NCBI GenBank assembly: GCA_024398615.1
Contig: JAKSIU010000020.1
Location: 1-46,432, forward strand
Source: Bacteroidaceae bacterium
GTDB lineage: Bacteria > Bacteroidota > Bacteroidia > Bacteroidales > Bacteroidaceae
DNA length: 46,432 bases
Reading direction: 5' to 3'
The notes beneath the pieces were generated by a model, which worked only from the letters and a program-made list of their open reading frames with translations, made no database searches and was not told the DNA's origin. The stretch's first letter is position 1. Each line of letters starts with the position of its first letter. The position numbers and the translations under genes were made by a program. Shown piece after piece: positions 1 to 9,100 of the stretch.

Positions 1-403
1 AAAGATTAAACGGCGTGAAGATGTAAAAATCGGCGAATTTTTGTTTTTAGGCGAGTTTTATTTGTTTTTATTTATTTGGGTCAAAATTTGTAGCGGGCCA
101 GTAGCGTCTCGTGTAACTTGCTGATATACAAGTTTTGTCAGCTCAGAGGAGGTCAAGTAAACTAAACTGGACTAAACTTATCCAATGCGGTGTGAATCAG
201 TGATTTGCACCGCGTTGTCTTTTGCTGTAGTCAGTGTGAGGCACCCCTTATGGATGGTGGTCACACCATGTGCAGACCATCTTGCCCTGACGGATAAGTC
301 CTTCCTGGAGGAAGCCACTTTTCTGTAACGGCACGGATTGATTGGCCGTAGGGATTTTTATGCTTACCTTTGTCTTTTCAAACAAGATAATAAAGAATTT
401 GGA
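1..403. other. Non-coding left end with several hairpins
   Basis: I see no gene in this stretch on either strand. The first 90 bases are T-rich. An ACTAAACT motif occurs twice, 10 bp apart, at 161-168 and 171-178. Three inverted repeats follow: GCGGTG/CACCGC at about 186-216, ATGGTG-gtca-CACCAT at 254-269, and AAGT-cc-TTCCT-gg-AGGAA-gcc-ACTT at 296-320. The first is followed by a short T-rich run and could end an upstream transcript. The others could form a structured leader for the lipoprotein gene at 404. I do not recognise a known RNA family. Confidence 0.5.
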
Positions 404-1081
404 ATGAGTTTCAGCTTTAAAAAATTACTGATACTGGCAGGCATCCTCTGTGTTTTCTTGATGCTTCCAGGCTGTACGAAGGAGGAAATACCTGTCTTTA
501 CAGAAAAGTATGAGGATCTCGGCCTTTCTGTCAAATGGGGAGAATCCAATCTGGGTGCAACATACAGAGAGGACTTGGGAATTTATTATTCCTGGGGAGA
601 GACCGGGCCCAAGGCAGAATACCAGGTTCTCAATTATAAATGGATGAAGGACGGTTTGCTGACTAAATACTGTATGAATCAGTATTTGGGTGACGTTGAC
701 GGCAAATCAACTCTCGATATGGAGGACGATGCCGCCCGTGCACAATTGGGAACAGGTTGGAGGATGCCTACAAAGGCAGAATTCCAGGAATTGTATGATA
801 AATGCACCTGGGTCTGGTCAGAACTCAACGGGGTGCGCGGTTTTATGATCATCAGCAATGTCCCCGGATATGAGGACCGCTATATCTTCCTTCCTGCTGC
901 GGGATACAATCCGCAGGACGGAGTTATGAGCGACAACTATTACTGCTATTACTGGATGTCTGAAATCGACAAGGAGGACAGTACTCCATCAGCGATAATC
1001 TGGAAATCATCCGCGATGAATGCCGGGATCGGATCAGCACCAAGATATTTCGGCCTTCCTATACGCCCTGTTCACGACTAA
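404..1081 (+). CDS. Lipoprotein of unknown function, major-paralogous-domain type
   Basis: This is a secreted lipoprotein of about 225 residues. I start it at the ATG at 404 rather than the upstream in-frame ATG at 338, because translation from 404 gives a basic, hydrophobic signal peptide ending in a lipobox (LPGC). The mature part has the pattern of Bacteroidetes surface lipoproteins related to the Fibrobacter major-paralogous/DUF1566 group: a DLGLSVKW opening, a YYSWGET segment, a WRMPTKAEFQELYDKC segment and a late YWMSE segment. The molecular role is unknown. A second lipoprotein gene begins 17 bases downstream, so the two are probably co-transcribed. Confidence 0.75.
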   Translation: MSFSFKKLLILAGILCVFLMLPGCTKEEIPVFTEKYEDLGLSVKWGESNLGATYREDLGIYYSWGETGPKAEYQVLNYKWMKDGLLTKYCMNQYLGDVDGKSTLDMEDDAARAQLGTGWRMPTKAEFQELYDKCTWVWSELNGVRGFMIISNVPGYEDRYIFLPAAGYNPQDGVMSDNYYCYYWMSEIDKEDSTPSAIIWKSSAMNAGIGSAPRYFGLPIRPVHD

Positions 1082-1098
1082 ACTAAATGACTGTCAAA

Positions 1099-2517
1099 AT
1101 GAAACGTATAAATATATACTTGTTCTCAGCCTTGTTGCTGTGTTCCTGCACAGATGTTCTGATACCAACTCCAACCCCCTTGATCTCGGAGATCCAGGAG
1201 TATTCATGCGAGTTCCCTATTAACGAACTGCTGTACAAGACTGACCCTGTGACAAAGAACATCTATGTTGAGAGCTGGGCTACGGTCAATGACAGCTATT
1301 ATGTCCCGTATATGCAGTGTATATCACCTGAAGGAAAGTTGAAATGGGACAACTGGAAAATAATGACAAGTTATGGAGGGAGACCATTCATTAATCTGAA
1401 CATCTTTGACGTCACTTCAGACGGGCATGTCATAAACATTTTCAGCGCCAGAAAGGAAGGCTCGAAGGAGATGGTGCCTTACATCACGAAGATTTCCCCC
1501 GACGGCAAGGAGGAGTGGGGAAAGAACGGAATAATGTTCTATGAACTGAACCCGTACGCAACCGGTACCGAATTCAGCCCCACAGAAGGAATGGTCGCCG
1601 CTGACAACAAGGGAGGAGCCTGGGTTGCAGCCTGCAACAGTCTTGACCAGCTTGTGGTAAGAAGGGTCAGCTCCAATGGAGAAATGTCAGAGCCCATCAT
1701 CTTCACGAATGGTGAAAAACGTTTCATCCGCAGGCCGCAGCTTCTTGTGAACGACAAGAATGAACTGTTCATTATCGTCCAGCTTGCGAACCAGAAAGGT
1801 GGAGGCGGAACACAAACCATTCTCGAGGGGCACGTGGATGTGATCAAGATATCAGAGGACGGCCGTGTCCTTTCGCAGTACGTGCTTATGAGTGAAAGGA
1901 AATTTTATCCCGGCCTCAGGGCCGAGATAAATCAGGACAGTAAAGGCGGAGCATATGTAATGCTCAGATCAGGCATCAGCACAGCCCACCAGTATGTCTA
2001 TCATTTCAACTCCGAAGGTATTCCTGATACCCCAGAGGCCGATATCAGACCGGATGGATACAGAGGCGTGATCGGTTCACAGACTGTTGTATGTCCAGGC
2101 ACCGATCAGCTGTTTGTCCTGACCATTGAAAAGATCAACAACAAATGCTCACTTTCCGCCAATTCCGTGGACCTGGATGGACATGTCCTTTGGGGAGATC
2201 AGGGCGTGACATTGCTGGATTGTCCTGATGATGCCATGCTGTCGACCTCCATATTCAAAGCCATGGCCCTCAAGGATAAATCAATTTATCTTTCATTCCT
2301 GTACCAGCCGATAGGAAAATATGATCTCCTTTATGAGATGACCATGTATCCGGACGGGACAGCGTCAGAGCCGGAAGCAGTATTGGAAATAGACAGGATC
2401 ATATCTTCCAGCGGAACGTCTGATTGCGAATTTGCGCTGATTGACGGATGTCTTCGCCACATCTGGTACAACAGGGCGGACAAACGTTTCATGGGCTATC
2501 TTCAAAAAATCGAATAG
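1099..2517 (+). CDS. Lipoprotein with predicted beta-propeller repeats
   Basis: This protein is about 472 residues and its function is not recognised. Starting at the ATG at 1099 gives a short lipoprotein signal (17 residues to the CS-C lipobox); the ATG at 1087 adds four residues and is also possible. The body repeats short blocks of the type SP(E/D)GK..W, SNGE and DLDGHVLWGDQG, spaced as in secreted beta-propeller proteins of Bacteroidetes, so a propeller fold is likely but inferred. It follows another lipoprotein gene closely on the same strand. A weak CAACAC/GTGTTG stem at 2531-2551 follows the stop. Confidence 0.65.
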   Translation: MKRINIYLFSALLLCSCTDVLIPTPTPLISEIQEYSCEFPINELLYKTDPVTKNIYVESWATVNDSYYVPYMQCISPEGKLKWDNWKIMTSYGGRPFINLNIFDVTSDGHVINIFSARKEGSKEMVPYITKISPDGKEEWGKNGIMFYELNPYATGTEFSPTEGMVAADNKGGAWVAACNSLDQLVVRRVSSNGEMSEPIIFTNGEKRFIRRPQLLVNDKNELFIIVQLANQKGGGGTQTILEGHVDVIKISEDGRVLSQYVLMSERKFYPGLRAEINQDSKGGAYVMLRSGISTAHQYVYHFNSEGIPDTPEADIRPDGYRGVIGSQTVVCPGTDQLFVLTIEKINNKCSLSANSVDLDGHVLWGDQGVTLLDCPDDAMLSTSIFKAMALKDKSIYLSFLYQPIGKYDLLYEMTMYPDGTASEPEAVLEIDRIISSSGTSDCEFALIDGCLRHIWYNRADKRFMGYLQKIE

Positions 2518-2634
2518 TTCCTGCTATTTTCAACACATTCTTTAAGTGTTGCGTTTGCGTTTGGATATGTAGCGCGACTTAAATGTGGTATACCTAGTAC
2601 TGTCCGGAATTATGCCCGGAGACGGACGGTCCGA

Positions 2635-5082
2635 TCAGAAGATGATTTCGATCTGTGCGGTTTCGCCTGCTTTGAACGTGTACTGGACATGGTCGCCGTC
2701 CTTGGCCAGCTCCTTGCCATTCACAAGGATGCGGCAGCCTTCCCGGCGGTTGCGAAGCGTCAGGGTCTGGGCCTGATTGGAGGTGATGGAGGCACGGATG
2801 CCATTCTCGTCCCAGTCCATGTGATCAAGCTTGGCAAAGGTATACAGCCAGACGCCGTCAATGGCGCCGTGCATCAGGTTGGCAGGCATCACCGGCAGAA
2901 GTTCCACCGTGCCGGGCTCGCTGAAGACGCACATCTCCACCAGGAATGCCGGGACAGCGCCCGTCAGATCCGGGAACACGCCTCTATAGGGGAAGTGGCT
3001 GGTCTGTAGTGTGCGGCGGACGAAACCGTGGTTGAGCAGCTGGCTAAGGTTCTGCTCGGCTTCTTCCATATCCTTCAGGCGGATGGCTGTGAAGGCACGG
3101 TGGATGATGCCATGGGCAGAGTCGTCCTGCTGGGCGCGCTTGCGGTTGGAGATTTTGATGGCTTCAGCCAGTGCGGGATCCTTTTCGGGCGTGATAGCGC
3201 GGCCGGGCCATACGTCATAATGGTGGGACACGTGGCGGTGGTTGTAGTTCTCCTCGATAGTTGGCCAGGCCCATTCCTTCAGGCCACCGTCCAAATCCAG
3301 GAGATAGGTTGGAAGGGATGCCAGCTGAGCCTCCCAGTGAGGGATGCTATCCTCATTGATGCCCAGGGTCTTGCAGCCATCGATCAGGTTCGTCAGGATC
3401 TCGCGGCAGATGGCGATGTCCATGACAGAGTTGATCCTGGTAGGATTGATGTCTCTGCTGGTGACTGTCTCATAACCGGGATTCGGGGTCGGGTTCTCCG
3501 GAGAGAAGGACGGATAGAAGATGACCTTGCCGTCCGGGCCACGGTCGCACGCGTAATCCTCGTAGAACAGGGCCATTTCCTTGTAGGCCGGAATCAGACG
3601 GGTCCGCAGGAATTCCTTGTCTCCTGTGACGAGGTAGTAGCCCCACAACTCATTGTAGACCCAACCCAGGACGCCCGTAAAGCCGTAATGCGGATAGGTG
3701 TGGGAGAAATGATAGTACAGGCCGGAATTCGGGTCGCAGTGGACGCTGGCCAGTACGCCGCGGGCACCGTAGAGTAACTGCGCGTTGGTGCGGAAGTCAT
3801 CGAACTTCGTCTCGTAGTACTTGAAATACACGTCCATCTCATCGAAGAGGCCCGTGTTGTTTCCGGCGCAGACCTGCAGGTTGGTGTTGATGTTGTGCTG
3901 ACCCGTAAAAGGAGGGATATTCTTGCCCGTCTCGTAGATCTGGAAGAAGCGGCCCATATCATAGAGCTTCTCCAGCAGGGTGGGGTCCAGTTCGTTCCTG
4001 CTGTGGGCTCGACGGAGCAGTTCCTCACCGGAAAGCAGCAGGTCTTCATCGGAACTCAGATGGATACGGGAACGGTCCATACGTTCGCCGATGTACTTTT
4101 CGTTACCCTTGAGCAGCTTGTCGAAATTGACCTTCATGGCCATCAGTCCGTCACGGACGGGCTTGACGCATTCAAAGGTGAAGTCGTTTTCGAACCTCTC
4201 TATCTTTGCGACTACCATCAGGCTGTCCGCGCCGGAAATGTGCATGCCTTTTCCGGTCTTATTCATGGTGCCGCCTTTTGGCAGGAAGCGGATAACCACA
4301 GCATAGCCCTTCTGGCCGAAGTCCGGATTGTACGCGGTGGCCAGAGTGATCACACCGTCCTCGATATTCAGTTCGTGGGTGCTGCCGGTCAATCTTGGCA
4401 GTTGTATCTCCACGTTCAGGTCCAGCTGTCCCTTCGGCGCAGTGAAGCGGTTCACGGTGATGTCACCGTCATAGGCGCAGAAGCATTCGTTACGGAAAGA
4501 ACCGCGCGCATCAGTCCACATGGAGGTGATCATGCCGTTCTGCATGTCCAGAAAACGCAGATAGTCCCGGGTGTCGGGCTGCTCCGGACGGCGGAAGCTG
4601 AGCGTGAATGCTGTGTGCCTGGACGGTCCGCCGACGGGATACAGAATCTTGTTGTCGAAATTCATGTACTTCTCGAAGCCGGCCTTTTTCTGGGCCTCGT
4701 CAACCAGGGCGTTCGCCTCATCCGGCTTGCCCTCCAGCAGCAGCTGGCGGATGCGGGGCAGGTAGGGGCGCAGGTCCGGGGGCAGGGGAGTCTCCGCCCA
4801 TTTCGGCTCATAGAGATCTTCCTGGGTATAGGTCATCACATCGTTATAGGGCTGACCTGATGACTGCATGAGCAGGGTACCGTTGCCGGTGATGAAATTG
4901 TCCGATGATTCTCCCGCGGGTGCGATGGAGCAGATATTGTGCTTCGGCAGGATGGAGGAGCGCTTCTCAACCGGAATATATGGGATGGAGTACTCGAGCT
5001 TTTGGGTATCTATTAAGCCCTTGGCGCTGATGGTCCCCACCGTAAGGCACAGAAATGTGAAAAATGCAATTGACTTTTTCAT
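2635..5082 (-). CDS. GH95-family glycoside hydrolase (alpha-L-fucosidase or galactosidase type)
   Basis: This is a secreted enzyme of 815 residues with a cleavable signal peptide when started at 5082; a longer in-frame ATG at 5133 would bury that signal. The N-terminal part resembles the GH95 beta-sandwich domain. The helical-barrel part shows three family landmarks: HNINTN (residues 396-401, the paired Asn region that contributes to catalysis in GH95), PSFSPEN (ending at N530), and NHRHVSHHYDVWPG (from N614). The usual GWSxAWK segment is divergent here (HGIIHRAFTAIRLKD), so this may be a distant branch with a different substrate. GH95 enzymes release alpha-linked fucose or galactose from xyloglucan, pectin or host glycans. 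It is monocistronic and convergent with the lipoprotein pair. The exact substrate is unknown. Confidence 0.75.
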   Translation of the reverse strand: MKKSIAFFTFLCLTVGTISAKGLIDTQKLEYSIPYIPVEKRSSILPKHNICSIAPAGESSDNFITGNGTLLMQSSGQPYNDVMTYTQEDLYEPKWAETPLPPDLRPYLPRIRQLLLEGKPDEANALVDEAQKKAGFEKYMNFDNKILYPVGGPSRHTAFTLSFRRPEQPDTRDYLRFLDMQNGMITSMWTDARGSFRNECFCAYDGDITVNRFTAPKGQLDLNVEIQLPRLTGSTHELNIEDGVITLATAYNPDFGQKGYAVVIRFLPKGGTMNKTGKGMHISGADSLMVVAKIERFENDFTFECVKPVRDGLMAMKVNFDKLLKGNEKYIGERMDRSRIHLSSDEDLLLSGEELLRRAHSRNELDPTLLEKLYDMGRFFQIYETGKNIPPFTGQHNINTNLQVCAGNNTGLFDEMDVYFKYYETKFDDFRTNAQLLYGARGVLASVHCDPNSGLYYHFSHTYPHYGFTGVLGWVYNELWGYYLVTGDKEFLRTRLIPAYKEMALFYEDYACDRGPDGKVIFYPSFSPENPTPNPGYETVTSRDINPTRINSVMDIAICREILTNLIDGCKTLGINEDSIPHWEAQLASLPTYLLDLDGGLKEWAWPTIEENYNHRHVSHHYDVWPGRAITPEKDPALAEAIKISNRKRAQQDDSAHGIIHRAFTAIRLKDMEEAEQNLSQLLNHGFVRRTLQTSHFPYRGVFPDLTGAVPAFLVEMCVFSEPGTVELLPVMPANLMHGAIDGVWLYTFAKLDHMDWDENGIRASITSNQAQTLTLRNRREGCRILVNGKELAKDGDHVQYTFKAGETAQIEIIF

Positions 5083-5232
5083 AGCTGGGTATATATTAGT
5101 CGCGTAAAAATATGAATTTTCCTTCATTTCCATGAAGTGTTCTTGATTTGCTTATCGCAGGAGAATCAAAATATAACATACATTAAGGTACGTTCTATCT
5201 TCAACATTATCATTGTTTTGAAAGGAAAGGCT

Positions 5233-5240
5233 TATATTTG
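5233..5240 (+). promoter_or_regulatory. Bacteroidetes -7 promoter box (TATATTTG) for the export operon
   Basis: TATATTTGC matches the Bacteroidetes consensus TAnnTTTGY and lies 34 bases before the ATG at 5275. A TTG at 5213-5215 lies upstream at roughly the -33 position, though the spacing is slightly short. This is the only convincing promoter seen in front of the seven-gene operon. Confidence 0.55.
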
Positions 5241-5274
5241 CAGACGAGACTGTGACGTATAGGGAAGAATAGTC

Positions 5275-6159
5275 ATGTCAATATCAATTAAAGGCTTAAG
5301 CCATTATTATCCGAACGGGAAGAAAGCCCTGGACGACATCAATCTGGAGATTCCTTCAGGCATGTTCGGACTCCTGGGCCCTAACGGCGCCGGCAAGTCC
5401 ACGTTGATGCGTATTCTTGTAACCCTGCTGGAACCCAGCGAGGGGCAGATTGATGTGTGCGGTTATGACATCCGCACGCAGCGCAGTGAGGTCCGCCGCA
5501 TTCTGGGATATCTGCCGCAGGACTTCCGCTTCTTTGCCAAGTACAAGGTGCGTGAGTTTCTGGATTATGCGGCAGCACTTACCGGAATGACCAATTCCCA
5601 GGCACGCGGCAAGGCTGTCGATGCCATGCTGGAACAGGTGGGCCTGTACGAGGTACGTGACCGCTATGCACAGAATCTGTCTGGCGGTATGAAAAGACGT
5701 CTCGGCATTGCCCAGGCACTGATACACAAGCCCATGATCCTGGTGGTGGATGAGCCTACCACCGGACTCGATCCCGAGGAGCGCATCCGCTTCAGGAATC
5801 TGCTTTCCGAGGCCAGCACAAAGGATACCACAATCATACTGTCAACCCATATAGTAGGTGATATTTCCAGTTCGTGTACTGAAATGGCCATGCTCAACCA
5901 GGGCCATGTCATGTTCAGAGGGTCACCCGCAGGCATGCTCAAGGAAACCGAGGGCAAGGTCTGGCGTCTGAGGGTCACCAACGAACAGTATGCCGAGATA
6001 AATCAGAAGTATGCGGTCATCTCGACCATTCCGCACGGACTTGGCTGGGACATACAGGTGGTGGCAGACAGCCTTCCCGGATACGATGCCGTGAGCTATC
6101 CGCCCAATCTGGAGCATGCATACGTGTATTTCACTGAAATCAGGGATAAAGACAGATGA
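5275..6159 (+). CDS. ABC transporter ATP-binding protein
   Basis: This 294-residue protein is a complete cytoplasmic ABC ATPase. Visible motifs are the A-loop Tyr12, Walker A (G35-T43), the signature LSGGM (135-139), Walker B with D159 and E160, and the switch His192. The C-terminal 80 residues form a small accessory domain with a PNLEHAYVYF segment. Its gene overlaps the next one, a permease, by four bases, so it probably energises that permease. The sequence is close in style to the ATPase domain at the end of the RND fusion at 15206-19900 (both share SGMFGLLGPNGAGKST and ERIRFRNLL), suggesting a duplicated pair that could form a heterodimer. It is the first gene of the export operon. Confidence 0.95.
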   Translation: MSISIKGLSHYYPNGKKALDDINLEIPSGMFGLLGPNGAGKSTLMRILVTLLEPSEGQIDVCGYDIRTQRSEVRRILGYLPQDFRFFAKYKVREFLDYAAALTGMTNSQARGKAVDAMLEQVGLYEVRDRYAQNLSGGMKRRLGIAQALIHKPMILVVDEPTTGLDPEERIRFRNLLSEASTKDTTIILSTHIVGDISSSCTEMAMLNQGHVMFRGSPAGMLKETEGKVWRLRVTNEQYAEINQKYAVISTIPHGLGWDIQVVADSLPGYDAVSYPPNLEHAYVYFTEIRDKDR

Positions 6160-9100
6160 GACTTGGCATAAATGACATACTGACCGTCTCGAAATATGAG
6201 ACGAAACTCCTTGTCAGAGGCTGGTTCTTCAAGGTTTTTGCATTCCTGGCGCTCATAGCATCTGTCATACTCGGAGCCAGTTACATAATCCAACCCTTCC
6301 AGGACCCCCTTATGGTCAACCGCTCGGTCATCCCCTATATGTATATGCTGGTTATGAACGTGGGGCAGGCCGTGGTGTCGGTGTTCCTGGCATCGGAGTA
6401 TCTGAAGCGCGACAAACAGCTGGACACGTCAGAGGTGTTCTACACCAGGCCGCTCAGCAATGCCGAGTATCTGTTAGGCAAGATGTGGGCCACGCTGAAG
6501 GTGTTCTTCGTGCTGGATGCGGTGGTCATGGCGATAGGGCTGATAATGGGCATGATCAAGTACGGAACCAATCTGGACTACCTGAGCTGTATCTGGTATT
6601 TCCTTCTGCTGGACGTGCCTACGCTGGTGTTCATAGTGGGCCTGTCGACCACACTGATGCTCATCCTGAATAACCAGGCCATAACCATGGTCATACTGTT
6701 GGCGTACATCGGCGCCACGCTTTTCTATATTGACGATCTGTACTATTATCTGTTTGATTACATCGGCTTCAACCTGCCCATGCTCAAGTCGACAGTCACC
6801 GGTTTCAGCGGACTGGGAAGACTCATAAACCACCGCTTGTGTTATCTGCTGCTGGGCATCGGTCTGATTCTGACCGATGTGTCGCTCTTCCATCGGCTTC
6901 CCAACTCCAGGTACAGCCTGCTGCCGTGGCGCATTGCTTCGGTGCTGTTCCTGGCAGGCGGACTGTACGCCGGCTACAGGCACGTGCATTTATATAAGGT
7001 GGACGAGAAGTTCAGGACCGATATGATTCAGCTGGACAACAGTTACGTCCACACAGTAGGTGCCGTGGCTGAAACATGCAGGCTCGACGTGACCCAGAAC
7101 GGCGATTCGCTTAACGTGAAGGCCACACTGATTGTAAGGCCCGAGGCCGAAACCACTCAGTTGGTGTTCACACTCAATCCCGGATTCGCCCTGCACAGCG
7201 TCAGTTCTCCGGGTCATTCCATGCAGTACCAGCGTCTCAAGCATCTCATCGTAATGGATTTCGATGCTGCACTCGCTGAGTCAGAACCGGTGGACATTGT
7301 CATGGAGTATGGCGGAGTGGCAGATGAGCGCATCTGCTATCTGGACATATCGTCTGACAAGATGCTGGAGAATACAAAGGTGCTGAACATGCTCAATACA
7401 GGCAGGCAGTATCTGTTTCAGGACCGTGATTACACGCTTCTCACCCCCGAGAGTTACTGGTATCCGCGTCCTGGCGTTGCTTACTGCGATGCCAGCCCCG
7501 AGTGGCAGAAATCATATTTCACTGATTTCACCATCAGCGTGACGCCCAATCCGGGACTGACACCCATATCGCAGGGGGCCTGCACTGCCAGCTCCGATTC
7601 CACGGAGTACACCTTCCAGCCCGAATCCCGCCTGCCATCGGTATCGCTTGCCATAGGTGACTACATCTCCAAGTCCATTACCGTCGATTCCACTACATAC
7701 ACCGTGTGGGAACTGGGCCATTGGGACGATGGCTTCCAGGTCCTGGACTCGATAAAAGACACCATTCCACAGATGATCCGCGATGTGCGCGGGGACATGG
7801 AGTGGAACATGGACATGGCTTATCCGTTCCAACGTTTCTCGCTGGTCGAGGTACCCGCGCATTTCAAGACATTCAAAAGGGTCTGGACATCGGCTTACGA
7901 GCAGCTGCAGCCCGAAATCGCGCTGATTCATGAGAGAGCATATGACATCGAATCGTTTCAGTTTAAAGAGAGGAAGAACGCGTTCATGCGTTGGAACAGA
8001 GACAGAAGCGAAAAGGATGTCCTGATAGACATTCTGCGGGAAGCGCTCAATTTCATGGCAGGAGAGCAGAACTACAATGGCAGTGGCGGAAGGGGGCGTT
8101 TCTCGATGACTGCTGTGGATAATCCATACTACATGCGGCCTCTGTTCACAAACTTCAGGTATAATGTCTATTCGTCCGACTGGCCCATGGCCAACAGGAT
8201 GGTCGAGGCAGTGACAGGCGGAAATACGTCCGCGAACGACTGGATGAGAAGCATGAACGGCATGAGCGAAGACGAGAAGGCCCTGTTCCTGTTGGGAAAG
8301 TATGGTTTTGACCGCGTGATGTCCGATCCCGACTGGGAGGATCTGGCCGACAACGCACTGTCACTCAAGACAAGGGATTTCTTCGCTCCGGCATCGGCAG
8401 CTGTGGGCTACGAGGCACTTATTGACTCCATTAACGCCCACACCAGGGAACGCGCGTTTGCAAACATATCGTTCGATTCCATTCTGAGTTGGGTTGAGGA
8501 CTATTCGGGAATTGATCTGCAGGCCAGAAAGGAAGAGTGGAACGGACGGGCGCTGCTGGCCTGCTATAAGATAGGCTCTCCCACCATAACCAAGGTAATC
8601 ACCGATACGACCGATGTGTATCAGGCTGAAATCGCAGTAGAGAACATATCGGGCAACCCGGGATATGTGACCGTTCAGTACGAGTTTTGGAACATGGAGA
8701 ATGCCGGTGATGAGGACAAACCCAAGACTTTCATGGTGGGCATAGAGGCGCATGAGACCCGGAAACTTGTGACTCACTGGCTGAATACGCCCAATCGCAT
8801 ACGGATCAACACCATGATGTCGTCCAACCTGCCGCACGATATGGTACTGGACGGCTCCGACTGGAATACATATGACGGAGAAGTCCTAACCCCAGAGGGA
8901 GTCTATGCCGTTCGCACAGGGGTGCTCAATACCGAGCCTGGCGAGATAGTCGTGGACAATGAGGATGCCGCCTTGTTCTCCCTGTCGAGGCCCATCAGGA
9001 CGGGATATCTGTCCAAATGGCTGGACAAGGCCAGGGAAAAGGAAAACGAGTTTGTCTATCAGGGCTTCCAGGACTGGAACACCTATCCCCAGTGGATTCC

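Noticed and set aside
3895-4860. Open frame of 321 codons on the plus strand within the GH95 gene
   Set aside because: The minus strand carries GH95 motifs; the plus frame has no signal peptide, motif or promoter.
7929-7943. HERAY sequence in the permease fusion as a possible zinc-peptidase HEXXH motif
   Set aside because: The last position is Tyr, not His, and no downstream glutamate motif follows, so a zinc site is not supported.
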